From positions 190,549 through 254,548 of the forward strand of contig BPHE01000003.1 in the NCBI GenBank assembly GCA_026003395.1: a DNA stretch of 64,000 bases, given 5' to 3'. The position numbers and the translations under genes were made by a program. Shown piece by piece: positions 27,610-36,051 of this stretch (positions are counted from its first letter, which is position 1; each line of letters opens with the position of its first letter). The notes under the pieces were generated by a model. That model searched no databases, was not told where the DNA came from, and saw nothing but the letters and a program-made list of their open reading frames with translations. The DNA is from Vicingaceae bacterium (GTDB taxonomy: Bacteria > Bacteroidota > Bacteroidia > Flavobacteriales_E > Vicingaceae).

Positions 27610-28055
27610 AAGATAATTTCTTGAAACATGCATATTTTAACTTTTTTAACCTAGACAATTTCAGTTGTTGTATAATTTCCACATTCAGACCATCCTTAAA
27701 AAGCCGCTTAACAAATTGTTTATTTTTGGTTGCAAAGAAGAATACCGGAAATTTTTTTCCAAAAAATACTCTAATAATCTTGTGAAAAAATAAAGCAAAA
27801 AAAGATAGGTTTTTCTTTAACCTTTCCATCAATTTCCTCAAATTCCACGCTGCTGCCGATAAAATGGCATTTATCTGTGCTTTCTCTTTTCCGAAAAAAT
27901 AATTGATTTTCATTCTAAACTGCCGTTTCAGATGGGAAATGACGGCTTCAATGGCTGCCTTCCGACGGAATTTTCTCCTTTACTTTTGTTGTCGGCAGAC
28001 AGTTTTATGCGCCAAACTCCCGCCTAAACTAAAAATGCAATTGTTGTGTGAATCG
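27610..28055 (-). pseudogene. Decayed IS5-type transposase (C-terminal part)
   Basis: Minus-strand translation reads GGSLAHKTVCRQQK, stop, RRKFRRKAAIEAVISHLKRQF, then RMKINYFFGKEKAQINAILSAAAWNLRKLM. This is the C-terminal end of a DDE transposase with the catalytic Glu of the RRRAAIEPVIGHLK motif and the INAILAAAA(F/W)N helix of IS5/IS1182-type enzymes. An internal stop at about 27990 and loss of the N-terminal two thirds make it a pseudogene. It is directly upstream of the SUF operon and marks the edge of the accessory island; exact ends are uncertain, and the open frame runs on to 27569. Confidence 0.75.
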
Positions 28056-28274
28056 CAATTTTCAAATCAAAATGATTTTTTTATGCTCTTTAAAATTTAA
28101 CTTAAAACTGCTTGATATTTGTAGGAACGAATGGAAGAGGGGGCATAACGCTTAATCTTCATAAGTTTCGTAAAATCTTCCAATATATTCTGTTTCCCGC
28201 TATGTTGCAGTATGTTGGAATTTTTTGGAGTTTTCCCGCCATAAAGATAAAGATACGAAAAAGAATATATTGCG

Positions 28275-28282
28275 TATATTTG
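28275..28282 (+). promoter_or_regulatory. Putative -7 box of the methyltransferase gene
   Basis: TATATTTG matches TAnnTTTG, 66 bases before the ATG at 28348. A 13-bp palindrome GTATAGTCTATAC (28297-28309) lies 14 bases downstream of it, where an operator could act. Confidence 0.45.
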
Positions 28283-28347
28283 GGCTTTGTGTGCAAGTAT
28301 AGTCTATACGACATAAGCATTAAACAAAATTTAAAGAGTAACAAAAA

Positions 28348-29445
28348 ATGGATTTATTATTGAATTTGAGGTGTCCAATAACAAAAAATGGACTTGATTT
28401 AATTGTTAAAGAGGAATTTTCAAGTTACGGTATTCCTGATAATTTTGCAAATTTTACTAATTTGTCAAAAGGCTATATCGATAAGAAAAAGCAATATTTT
28501 TATCCTGTTTTTAACGATATAATTGTTTTACATGAGCAGTATGCTTTGTTTGTTGGAAATGGACGAGATATTCGTAAAAATATGTCTTTTGATAAAAAAC
28601 GAGTATTTGATTATTACAATGAAATCAATTACAAAGTAAAAGATTCATTTATAATTTATGAAGATAGTCCTAAATGGGTCGACTTCAGGGATGTTTCTTC
28701 TAAATACATGCGGACTTCATTTTTAAGAGCATCGAGATTTTATGCTCCAACTGGAAAATATTTACTTGATATCGCTTCCGGTCCGATTGGACTACCTGAA
28801 TATATCAAGTTATGTGATGGCTATGAATACAGAGTTTGTATTGATATATCTATAAATGCATTAATACAAGCAAAAAAAAATATTGAGAAAGCAGGGAAAA
28901 AAGGAATTTACATTTGTGGTGATATCACAAATATTCCTATTCAAGATAATTCTGTTGATACAGTACTTTGTCAGCATACACTTTATCACATACCAAAAAA
29001 CGACCAAAAGACAGCTGTTAACGAAATGTACAGGGTTGCAAAGTTAGGTTCTAAAATAGTAATAATTTATAGTTGGTTTTATCATAGTTGGTTTATGAAT
29101 TTGTCATTGCATATAATTCAGTTATATCGGATTTTTAGACACTTTGCTGGTAAGCTTTACGTGCGAATATTTTCATCTAAACCACGTTTATACTTCTATT
29201 CGCATAGCCCTAATTGGTTTAAGAGAACATTTGATTTTAGTAAAGATATTGAATTCTTTTGTTGGAGAAGCACGAACAAATATTTCTTGAAATTATACAT
29301 ACACGATTGGTTTTTTGGCAAACAGATTTTGGATAAATTGATTATTATTGAGGTTAAATACAGTAAATTTATGGGTAGATTTGGAGAATACCCGGCAATC
29401 GTGATAACAAAGAAAAAAATAACCAGCACACAACATCGTGTATAA
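28348..29445 (+). CDS. Class I SAM-dependent methyltransferase
   Basis: A 365-residue soluble protein. The N-terminus (LLNLRCPITKNGLDLIVKE...KQYFYPVFNDIIVL) resembles a Trm112-like small domain, though lacking most zinc ligands. The central part is a Rossmann methyltransferase of Methyltransf_11 type: motif I LLDIASGPIGLPE near residue 141, acidic end of strand 2 VCIDIS, GDITNIPIQDNSVDTVLCQHTLYHI. The C-terminal ~120 residues are not recognised. Substrate unknown. Its last codons lie inside the left arm of an attC-like hairpin, as in integron cassettes, and its low GC differs from the metal operon further right. Confidence 0.8.
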   Translation: MDLLLNLRCPITKNGLDLIVKEEFSSYGIPDNFANFTNLSKGYIDKKKQYFYPVFNDIIVLHEQYALFVGNGRDIRKNMSFDKKRVFDYYNEINYKVKDSFIIYEDSPKWVDFRDVSSKYMRTSFLRASRFYAPTGKYLLDIASGPIGLPEYIKLCDGYEYRVCIDISINALIQAKKNIEKAGKKGIYICGDITNIPIQDNSVDTVLCQHTLYHIPKNDQKTAVNEMYRVAKLGSKIVIIYSWFYHSWFMNLSLHIIQLYRIFRHFAGKLYVRIFSSKPRLYFYSHSPNWFKRTFDFSKDIEFFCWRSTNKYFLKLYIHDWFFGKQILDKLIIIEVKYSKFMGRFGEYPAIVITKKKITSTQHRV

Positions 29446-29560
29446 AGCATTGGGGGGTAGTGGTTAAATCAATCGCTTTGCCCCGCATCGGCGTTTGTTT
29501 CAGTGGATAAGAACGAAGCTTGCAATCCCCAACGCTTCATACCCGCAATCGTTAGCCGCA
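29425..29560 (+). repeat. attC-like imperfect hairpin after the methyltransferase gene
   Basis: GTATAAAGCATTGGGG (29440-29455) pairs with CCCCAACGCTTCATAC (29527-29542), 14 of 16 positions complementary. Outside these arms lie AAC (29432-29434) and GTTAGC (29551-29556), placed like the R'' and R' boxes of integron attC sites, with unpaired extra bases in one arm. The stop codon of the upstream gene (29443-29445) falls in the left arm. The R' box is not a perfect GTTRRRY, so the assignment is tentative. Confidence 0.5.
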
Positions 29561-29780
29561 AGGCTATCGGACGAATGCGAGCACATGAAAGACGCTGAAT
29601 GACTGCCCCCATCGGGACTTTTTACTAAGCGACAGTTTAACTTTCAACTTTCGTTCTTTTTTTCAATTCAGTCTCGGGGGACAGTAATTCAGGTCTGACA
29701 GGACTTGGTTAACGACTAAACAGACAATTTCGGACGAATGACAGTAACGTTTCGGCAGACAAATATATTTAGCGACAATT
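29561..29780. other. Non-coding stretch between attC-like site and GNAT fragment
   Basis: No gene, RNA or clear regulatory site recognised. Confidence 0.5.
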
Positions 29781-29936
29781 ATGAGCAACATTAAGATAAG
29801 AAAAGTAACAACTAACGACCTTAAAGAGTTACAAAAAATTGGTAGATTGACATTTTACGAAACATTCGCTTCGGACAATACCGAAGAAAATATGAACAAA
29901 TATCTTGACGAAGCTCTTGACTTTGACACTTTCTAA
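29781..29936 (+). pseudogene. GNAT N-acetyltransferase, 5' fragment cut by IS1634
   Basis: The frame from the ATG at 29781 begins MSNIKIRKVTTNDLKELQK and continues IGRLTFYETFASDNTEENM, a typical N-terminus of a GNAT-family acetyltransferase. After about 45 codons it runs into the inverted end of the IS1634 element at 29916 and stops at 29936. The rest of the gene is not found on the far side of this IS or of the second copy, so it has been lost. Confidence 0.75.
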
Positions 29937-31880
29937 TGTTAAGTAATTGATAATCAGCAATCATTATTTTTTGCTGTGCACTACATTTCTATTCCTGTAT
30001 GTATTTTTCCATCTCTTTTATCTCAATAACATCTTTCTCTATCTCTTTTATTCCAAGTGTTTTCAGTATTTTTTTGCCTGTATCGTTGATATTCCCTTTC
30101 AAGTAATACATCCCTCCGTTTTTCTTATCTTTTATCTCTGATACTTCCATGCTCCTTATCCCTTCTTTTATCGCTCCGTAACTCTCGCCTGTCTTTATCC
30201 TGATGTAATTCAAAAATAAATAACTCACAAAACACATCGCTACATGACCTCTTATTCTCTTCGGCGTCCAATGATATATCGGGCGTATCATCATCTCGCT
30301 CTTCATCGCCCTGAAAAAATGCTCCACTTCAAATAATTCATGATATCGCTTTATCGCTTCTTCCGCAGGTATTTCGCTGTTCGTGGCTATTGCTTTCCAT
30401 CCGTCATACCTGGCCATCTTTTCTGCTTTCTCTTTATCTATCGCATAATTTATCTCTTCGCTGCCTTCTGACTTTATCCATTTCAATCCTTTGCCCCGCT
30501 TCATTTTTTGTTTTAATTGGGCAATGTTTTCTACCAATGCCTGTGCTTCTCTCATCTCTTCTTCCCGTTTCTTTTTGTCTCGTGCCGCACGACGCTCGCT
30601 GTATGTCGCTATGATTCGCTTGCCGCCTTCTTCTATTTCTTTCCACAACACCTTTTCTTCAATTTCTCCATCCTCTCTTTTCTCTTTTATTTCCAACGCT
30701 TTGTAATCTTCTTGATGGCTTTCTATTAGCTTTTCAACCACTTTTTCCGTCAAGCGTTTGAGCGGCTCACCAATGATGTATTCCACACCTTCAAATTTTT
30801 TCAACATCTCAATATTCTGCTTGCTCATCATTCCGCTGTCTGCCACTACTACCATCCGGCTCACGCCATACTTGTTTTTCATATCTTCTATTGCCTTCTC
30901 CATCGTGTGTCCTTCAAATTGATTGCCTTCATAAATGTGATATGTTAAAGGATTCCGCAAACCATCCACCAACACGCCCAATACAATTTGCGTTTTGTGC
31001 GGACGATGATCCTTGCTATACCCCTTCTTGCGAAGTTCGTCTTCTTGCTCGCTCTCAAAATACAAGGTCGTTACATCATAAAACACCACTTCCAATTCGT
31101 CGCTGAATAAGTTTCTTTGCACCTTAAACAAATGCTCTTTCAACGACTCTTCATTGTCTGCCAAGACATCCAATGTCCTGTAAAAATGTTGTAAGGCGTG
31201 TGTTTGTTTTTGAGTATGCGGAATGTGTTGTAAATACTCGGTTTGACGATGATATGAAGCCAATTTGCTGCAGGGCATCAGCATGCGGTCGGCTACCATC
31301 AGTTCCAAAATGTCAGTAATAGAGAATTGTGTTTTAGAAGATGTTTGGATAGAAGCGAGAAATTTATCTAATTGAAAAACTTTGAACAGACAGCGAATAA
31401 TGGCGATGATGCCGTATTGAAGCCGTGCTGTCTCTTGGATGTGATGAATAGAGACGTTTTCAAGTTCGGCAGGCATTGGAATGCCTTTGATTTGGCAGAT
31501 GCGGGCGATGAGGGCAACAAATTTTTGGACATCAATGTCCTCTACTTTGCCAAGTGTAAGAAGGGTTTTGTGTCGAGGTGTAGAGTTTTTGTTGGGGCGA
31601 TAGCTTTCAACGATACGGATGTAAGTGCCTTGGGGTTTTTTATCGAACTTGAAGAATGCCATAATTGTTTCGGACTAAGTTATTTTATTTACAAAGATGA
31701 TAAAAATTTTTTAAGTTTTGTATAACAATTAATTGTTAAAAATTATTTTTAATATTTTTTAACATAATTCGCACTACAAATAATTTGAAAAAGGAATTAA
31801 TAAAAACTTAAAACGCCAAAAAATCAAGGAATTAAGAAATTGAACGGTTTAAAAAACCATCTGAAAGTGTCAAAGTCAAG
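29916..31880 (-). mobile_element. IS1634-family insertion sequence, copy 1
   Basis: A 1965-bp element with perfect 18-bp terminal inverted repeats CTTGACTTTGACACTTTC (29916-29933; reverse complement at 31863-31880) and one transposase gene on the minus strand. No target duplication is visible: the flanks are AAGCT on the left and AAGGT on the right. Copy 2 at 51993-53954 has the same ends and orientation. Confidence 0.93.
29989..31662 (-). CDS. IS1634 family transposase (copy 1)
   Basis: A 557-residue DDE transposase. The N-terminus AFFKFDKKPQGTYIRIVESY and the core VFYDVTTLYFESEQ, IVLGVLVDGLRNPLTYHIYEGN, VVVADSGMMSKQNIEML and the C-terminal EVEHFFRAMKSEMMIRPIYHWTPKRI give the three acidic residues and YHWTP-type region of the IS1634 family. 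The frame is intact and probably functional. It has one residue more than copy 2 (EGVEYIIGE against LGVEYIIGE region), and the two diverge in patches. Confidence 0.93.
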   Translation of the reverse strand: MAFFKFDKKPQGTYIRIVESYRPNKNSTPRHKTLLTLGKVEDIDVQKFVALIARICQIKGIPMPAELENVSIHHIQETARLQYGIIAIIRCLFKVFQLDKFLASIQTSSKTQFSITDILELMVADRMLMPCSKLASYHRQTEYLQHIPHTQKQTHALQHFYRTLDVLADNEESLKEHLFKVQRNLFSDELEVVFYDVTTLYFESEQEDELRKKGYSKDHRPHKTQIVLGVLVDGLRNPLTYHIYEGNQFEGHTMEKAIEDMKNKYGVSRMVVVADSGMMSKQNIEMLKKFEGVEYIIGEPLKRLTEKVVEKLIESHQEDYKALEIKEKREDGEIEEKVLWKEIEEGGKRIIATYSERRAARDKKKREEEMREAQALVENIAQLKQKMKRGKGLKWIKSEGSEEINYAIDKEKAEKMARYDGWKAIATNSEIPAEEAIKRYHELFEVEHFFRAMKSEMMIRPIYHWTPKRIRGHVAMCFVSYLFLNYIRIKTGESYGAIKEGIRSMEVSEIKDKKNGGMYYLKGNINDTGKKILKTLGIKEIEKDVIEIKEMEKYIQE

Positions 31881-32267
31881 AAGGTTTTGCTCTTTTCTCT
31901 CTCAAAGTATATTAGGTTAATATTTTGGGCAATAGTAATTAAAAGATAAAAATTTGATAATCAAAAACTCGATGAAATCTCGTTTTTCGAATGAAGTTTG
32001 TAGATGAGGCATTCATACTCATCTATGTGTTGTGAAAAGTTTCGAACAGAACGAAATATAAAATCAAAAAAGCAAATAATTTCCAAGCCCTTGTCTCATC
32101 ATACCGAATAGAGTGAGGTATCTAGCGCAACGTTTTCAGGCTTTGCGTTCGAGAGGACGTAAAAACAACTATACCATCAATCTGCACTAACTCTAAATAG
32201 AAGCCATAAAGCTCACAACTCATATGCTTCCTTGACGTAAAAATCTATTTTACCGCTAGTCATTCAT
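31881..32267. other. Intergenic region right of IS1634 copy 1
   Basis: AT-rich, with no open frame of note. ATTTTGGGCAATAGT at 31922-31936 resembles the terminal repeat of the IS4 element at 33296-34777 (14 of 15), perhaps the relic of another IS4 end. Confidence 0.4.
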
Positions 32268-33218
32268 TTATAATAGTTTAAGTGGTTTTGTGATCACTCT
32301 GTCCATAAAATCTTTTATTATTTGTATTTGTCCGTTTAAGTCAGTCGAGTCAAATTCTTTATGCTTTTCATCTGTCAATTCGAACCAAATAGCTCCGTCT
32401 TCATAGTATGGCTTTTTATAGTATTCATCTTGTTCAATATTCTCAAGATGTTTGTGAATAATCTCACAAACAGGCTTGCCCAAACCCTCTTTGTCTTCAA
32501 AACATAAACATATAAGAGGATTTTGACGATCGTAGTATACGCCTATCCAAGGCCAAGTTTCCTCGATTAAGTCATTTGAATATTTTATTTTAAAGTAATA
32601 GCCACTAAATCCATTACCCCCTTGAATATTTTTATTCGCATAATACAATTCAAAATCAGATTCTTTTCTATTTACGAGTTTCTTTAATAACTCCATGAAA
32701 GAGTATAAAGAATACATTCCCTTTAAGTCCATTTTTTTAGTTATTTTTACTATTCCACAAACACTTTTCAAATAATTTAAATATCCCTTCCACAAAGCCT
32801 TTTCACTTTCACTTTCAGGCAAATTCAAATTATCCGTTAAATAGTCATAGAACTCTTCCCATGTTTTTACGGAAAATCCATTTTGTCTCATTTTGTAGTT
32901 TGTAATATATCCCAATCGCTCATTACGTATTCCGAAATCGTATGTGTATTGCTCAAGATGATGGTTTGTGTCGTAAATTTTACATTCTATAAGATAGATT
33001 TCACCATTATTTTCAATTAAGAAATCAACTCTGCTATTTCCTTTTGACGCTTCTCTTTCAAACTTAGTTATATTCGAAAATTCAGTGTTCTCAAAAAAGA
33101 AATTTAAAAATAAAGATTGAAATGAATGAGAAGATAAACACAATGCCCATGTGATGTCAGATAAGTCATTCTCACTACTTTTTCTTTCTGATAATATTTC
33201 TAAGAAATTCTCTACCAT
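32268..33218 (-). CDS. PD-(D/E)XK nuclease superfamily protein
   Basis: A 316-residue soluble protein. The active-site pattern is visible around residues 55-85: SRVDFLIENNGEIYLIECKIYD gives the D...(E)xK of a PD-(D/E)XK nuclease core, preceded by FEREASKGN. The rest (GGNGFSGYYFKIKY, EETWPWIGVYYDRQNP) is typical of Bacteroidota proteins of this superfamily annotated only as hypothetical nucleases. It stands alone between two IS elements without a partner methylase, so a restriction role is unproven; solitary anti-phage nuclease or repair roles are alternatives. Confidence 0.7.
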   Translation of the reverse strand: MVENFLEILSERKSSENDLSDITWALCLSSHSFQSLFLNFFFENTEFSNITKFEREASKGNSRVDFLIENNGEIYLIECKIYDTNHHLEQYTYDFGIRNERLGYITNYKMRQNGFSVKTWEEFYDYLTDNLNLPESESEKALWKGYLNYLKSVCGIVKITKKMDLKGMYSLYSFMELLKKLVNRKESDFELYYANKNIQGGNGFSGYYFKIKYSNDLIEETWPWIGVYYDRQNPLICLCFEDKEGLGKPVCEIIHKHLENIEQDEYYKKPYYEDGAIWFELTDEKHKEFDSTDLNGQIQIIKDFMDRVITKPLKLL

Positions 33219-33396
33219 TTTAAATTATTTTTTTAGACGCGAGTGGTTAATATATATTTTGCTTGCTTGAACAATGCAAAAATAAAGATTTTTCCCACTA
33301 TTGTCCAAAATATTTTTCAATAAAAATTTAAGCTGTTGATTATCAATAACTTAAATTTTTATTTTTCTGATTTTTAAAACATACTCCCCCCCCCTT

Positions 33397-34647
33397 TCAA
33401 CCACTCTCAAATAAACTTAATTGCAACTCTCTATTATTTATCTTTTCCCCTAATATCTTCTCTATATCCTCTATCTTCTCTATCAAAAACTTTACAACAT
33501 CTACATAACTATGTATATTCAATCTCACAAAACTCGCTACATTACTAAATGCTATATCCTTCCTACGCTCCCTTACTCTCTTGTGTATCATCGTCATCAA
33601 TAAATTCGCTATCAGACAGCACCATATCTGTATCTTTATCGCATTCTCATTGTCTCCTAAAAAATACTTTATACCAAAATTCTGTTTCAATTGACGAAAG
33701 GTGATCTCTATCTGCCAACGACTTTTGTATAACAATGGTATAGCATCTACTTCTATATCCATTAAATTTGTCGCATATTCATACGTCTTTTTACTCACAT
33801 CATCCCAATATGCTACCCGCCTTATTCGTATCTTCTTACCATCTTTTAGTGCCTTTTCTATTATCTCGTCTTTTATTATCCCAGCATCGCTACTATCAGG
33901 TATTTCTTTTTCTTCTATGCTCTCATATACAGCATTCTCTTTCATCCGACACACATAATACACACCTTTCTCATCTAATTTGTCAAAAAATTCATAGTTC
34001 AAATATCCTCTATCCATAATGTATATCACTCCTCTTTCTAATTCCATCTTTTCTATTCCTTTCTGGTCATTAACTGTTGCTTCACTGATATAATGGATTT
34101 TTGGCACATGCATTCCATTTTCTATGGTACAATGCAATTTAATTCCACCTTTTTGTTTTCCATTCACCGCTTTCCGCCCAGTTGTTCTCATCACACTGCT
34201 GAATAGCCCTACTATCGTGCTATCTGTCACTACCCTCTTTCCCAATCGCTTTAATATCGGGCTTTGCATGCTGTCCAAAATAACTGAACGATACCGTTTG
34301 TATAAATGTTGATAGATACGCTCAAACACCTCACTATCTCTGTGTTTGTTGACATAACTGATAGTGCTTCTTTTAGGAATATGGCTTAAACCCATTTGGT
34401 GGAGAGATTTTTTGTGAGCAAGGATAAGGGCACAGAGTTCCCGAATAGAGGAAAGACGAGTAATAACAGCAATGAGCATCAGGTAGAGATGATTTTTGGT
34501 TTTCATCTTTTTGGAATGCTTGTCAGATAAGGAATGCGCAATGATGTGGTCTATATTGGCTTGCTGGATAAGGGATACAAGCTGTCCAAAAACCGGTACA
34601 GAGGCAAAGAATTTTTGTTTATTTTTGCGTTTTGATAGAGTTCTCAT
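33397..34647 (-). CDS. IS4 family transposase
   Basis: A 416-residue DDE transposase with the DUF4372-type N-terminal domain (FFASVPVFGQLVSLI), catalytic DSTIVGLFSS, second Asp in YIMDRGYLNYEFF and the Y-(2)-R-(3)-E-(6)-K signature of the IS4 family in YKSRWQIEITFRQLKQ. The frame is intact, with perfect element ends around it, so the copy is probably active. A 9-base C run (33386-33394) lies just after the stop codon. Confidence 0.95.
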   Translation of the reverse strand: MRTLSKRKNKQKFFASVPVFGQLVSLIQQANIDHIIAHSLSDKHSKKMKTKNHLYLMLIAVITRLSSIRELCALILAHKKSLHQMGLSHIPKRSTISYVNKHRDSEVFERIYQHLYKRYRSVILDSMQSPILKRLGKRVVTDSTIVGLFSSVMRTTGRKAVNGKQKGGIKLHCTIENGMHVPKIHYISEATVNDQKGIEKMELERGVIYIMDRGYLNYEFFDKLDEKGVYYVCRMKENAVYESIEEKEIPDSSDAGIIKDEIIEKALKDGKKIRIRRVAYWDDVSKKTYEYATNLMDIEVDAIPLLYKSRWQIEITFRQLKQNFGIKYFLGDNENAIKIQIWCCLIANLLMTMIHKRVRERRKDIAFSNVASFVRLNIHSYVDVVKFLIEKIEDIEKILGEKINNRELQLSLFESG

Positions 34648-34666
34648 AAGTTTTGCTTTTTTGCGG

Positions 34667-34674
34667 CAAAATTA
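34667..34674 (-). promoter_or_regulatory. Putative -7 box of the IS4 transposase
   Basis: Minus-strand TAATTTTG matches TAnnTTTG, 19 bases before the transposase ATG at 34647. The hairpin at 34685-34717 is just upstream. Confidence 0.5.
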
Positions 34675-34684
34675 AAAGCAAAAC

Positions 34685-34717
34685 AAAAAAGACAGGAAAT
34701 TTATTCCTGTCTTTTTT
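34685..34717. terminator. Bidirectional hairpin at the upstream end of IS4
   Basis: AAAAAAGACAGGAA (34685-34698) and TTCCTGTCTTTTTT (34704-34717) are perfect 14-bp arms around a 5-base loop, with T runs on both strands. It lies between the element end and the transposase promoter, where it would stop transcription entering from outside and limit read-through transposase expression. Confidence 0.75.
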
Positions 34718-34854
34718 ATTTTTTATTTTCTGCAATGTATTATGGTATTTTTTTAGAAATTATTTTGGACAATAGTGGATTTTTCCAGATATATATTTGC
34801 CCAGGATACTTTCATCAAAAAAACAAACGATTGATAATCACAATCTTATGCAAG

Positions 34855-36051
34855 TTCTATTTTGAAGTTTGACACTTTAACAAATCAACTTTTACATCTT
34901 TTTTCAAACAAAGGAGAAGGGAAAAATTTCTCTTCCCTCCTTACCTTTGTCCGAAAAAAATTACTCCTATGAGCCGCAAATATAAACAAATTTCTTTTGA
35001 ACAAAGGGTCGTCCTTCAAACCCTCCTTTCTCAGATCAAAAGACCATCAGGACAACCCAATATCTCTCAAATAGCCAGAGAAATGAACATCAGCCGACAA
35101 AGCATTTACAATGAACTTAAAAGAAATAGCTCCCCTATCTATAAAAAATACACTGCTACTGAAGCACAAAAAAGGAGAAATGAAAGAAGAAAGAACTCTA
35201 ATAAGCCCTATCTGATTGAAAATCATCCGAAACTGCAGGAATACATTCATAAGCGATTAAAGCAAGATGGATGGTCGGTAGAGGGTATTGTTAAAAGGAC
35301 GAATAAATGGGAAAAGGAGACGAAGGAACAGATAGGGAAGATACCTTGCATAGAGACGATATACAGGTATATTTATCGTCAGGTGAAGGATGGGGGAGAG
35401 GATTTAAGGGTGTATTTACGATTTAGTCATCAACGAAGGCAGAAGCGAAAACAAAAGAAGGACAGGAGAGGGATAATAAAAGGCAGGAAGTTCATAGAGG
35501 AACGAGACAAGATAGTAGAATGGCGTAACAGGATAGGAGATTGGGAGATAGATACGATGGAAATGAAAGGACATAAAGGATATATTTTAACGATGGTAGA
35601 AAGGTGCTCCCGTTATACCCAGGCAAGGATTTTGTCTTCTAAAAATGCTCAATTATGTACAGAAAGCATTATTGAGATGTTACGCCCTTTCGCTGAATCA
35701 GGATGGGTAAAGAGCATCACAGTAGATAATGGGAAAGAATTTGCTTATCATCAAAAGATAAGCGATGTGTTGAAAGCCCCTGTTTATTTCTGTCGTCCAT
35801 ACTCTGCCTGGCAAAAAGGAACTATTGAAGCGATTCATTCTCAATACAGACGATTTATTCCTAAGAAAATGAGTATAGAAATGATTTCACAAAAGTATTT
35901 GGATATGTGCGTAAGGTATCTGAATCATCGTCCCAGAAAAGTGTTAGATTGGAAAAGTGCAAATGAGATATTATATTTGCACCTGCAATCAAAATTGAGA
36001 GAATTGAAATATACTTTTCAACAGACAAAACTGTCAAACTTCCAAGTGGAA
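34855..36051 (+). mobile_element. IS30-family insertion sequence
   Basis: Imperfect inverted ends: TTCTATTTTGAAGTTTGACA at 34855-34874 against the complement of 36032-36051 (core GAAGTTTGACA perfect on both sides). It holds one transposase gene on the plus strand, whose frame does not stop before the right end. No clear target duplication. Outer limits are uncertain by a few bases. The right end is 15 bases before the ATG of the metal-binding gene. Confidence 0.75.
34942..34949 (+). promoter_or_regulatory. Putative -7 box of the IS30 transposase
   Basis: TACCTTTG matches TAnnTTTG, 19 bases before the ATG at 34969. Since no terminator separates them, this promoter could also drive the metal operon downstream. 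Confidence 0.5.

Larger units (their letters stand above)
33296..34777 (-). mobile_element. IS4-family insertion sequence, intact
   Basis: A 1482-bp element with 17-bp inverted ends CACTATTGTCCAAAATA (33296-33312; complement ending at 34777), flanked by a perfect 9-bp target duplication GATTTTTCC (33287-33295 and 34778-34786). It carries one transposase gene and, between the right end and the transposase start, a strong hairpin. Confidence 0.95.

Noticed and set aside
27903..28100. Plus-strand ORF of 65 codons
   Set aside because: Antisense to the decayed transposase; composition explained by that strand.
28112..28363. Plus-strand ORF of 83 codons before the methyltransferase
   Set aside because: Covers the promoter region and overlaps the methyltransferase start; no recognisable protein features.
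30390..31725. Several plus-strand ORFs across the IS1634 transposase (and likewise at 52443-53799)
   Set aside because: Antisense shadows of the transposase frame, repeated in both copies.
31922..31936. Sequence like an IS4 terminal repeat right of IS1634 copy 1
   Set aside because: Only 15 bases, no partner end or transposase piece nearby; too short to call an element.
33386..33394. Nine-base C run as a phase-variable switch
   Set aside because: Lies outside the reading frame just after the IS4 transposase stop, so length changes would not alter a protein.
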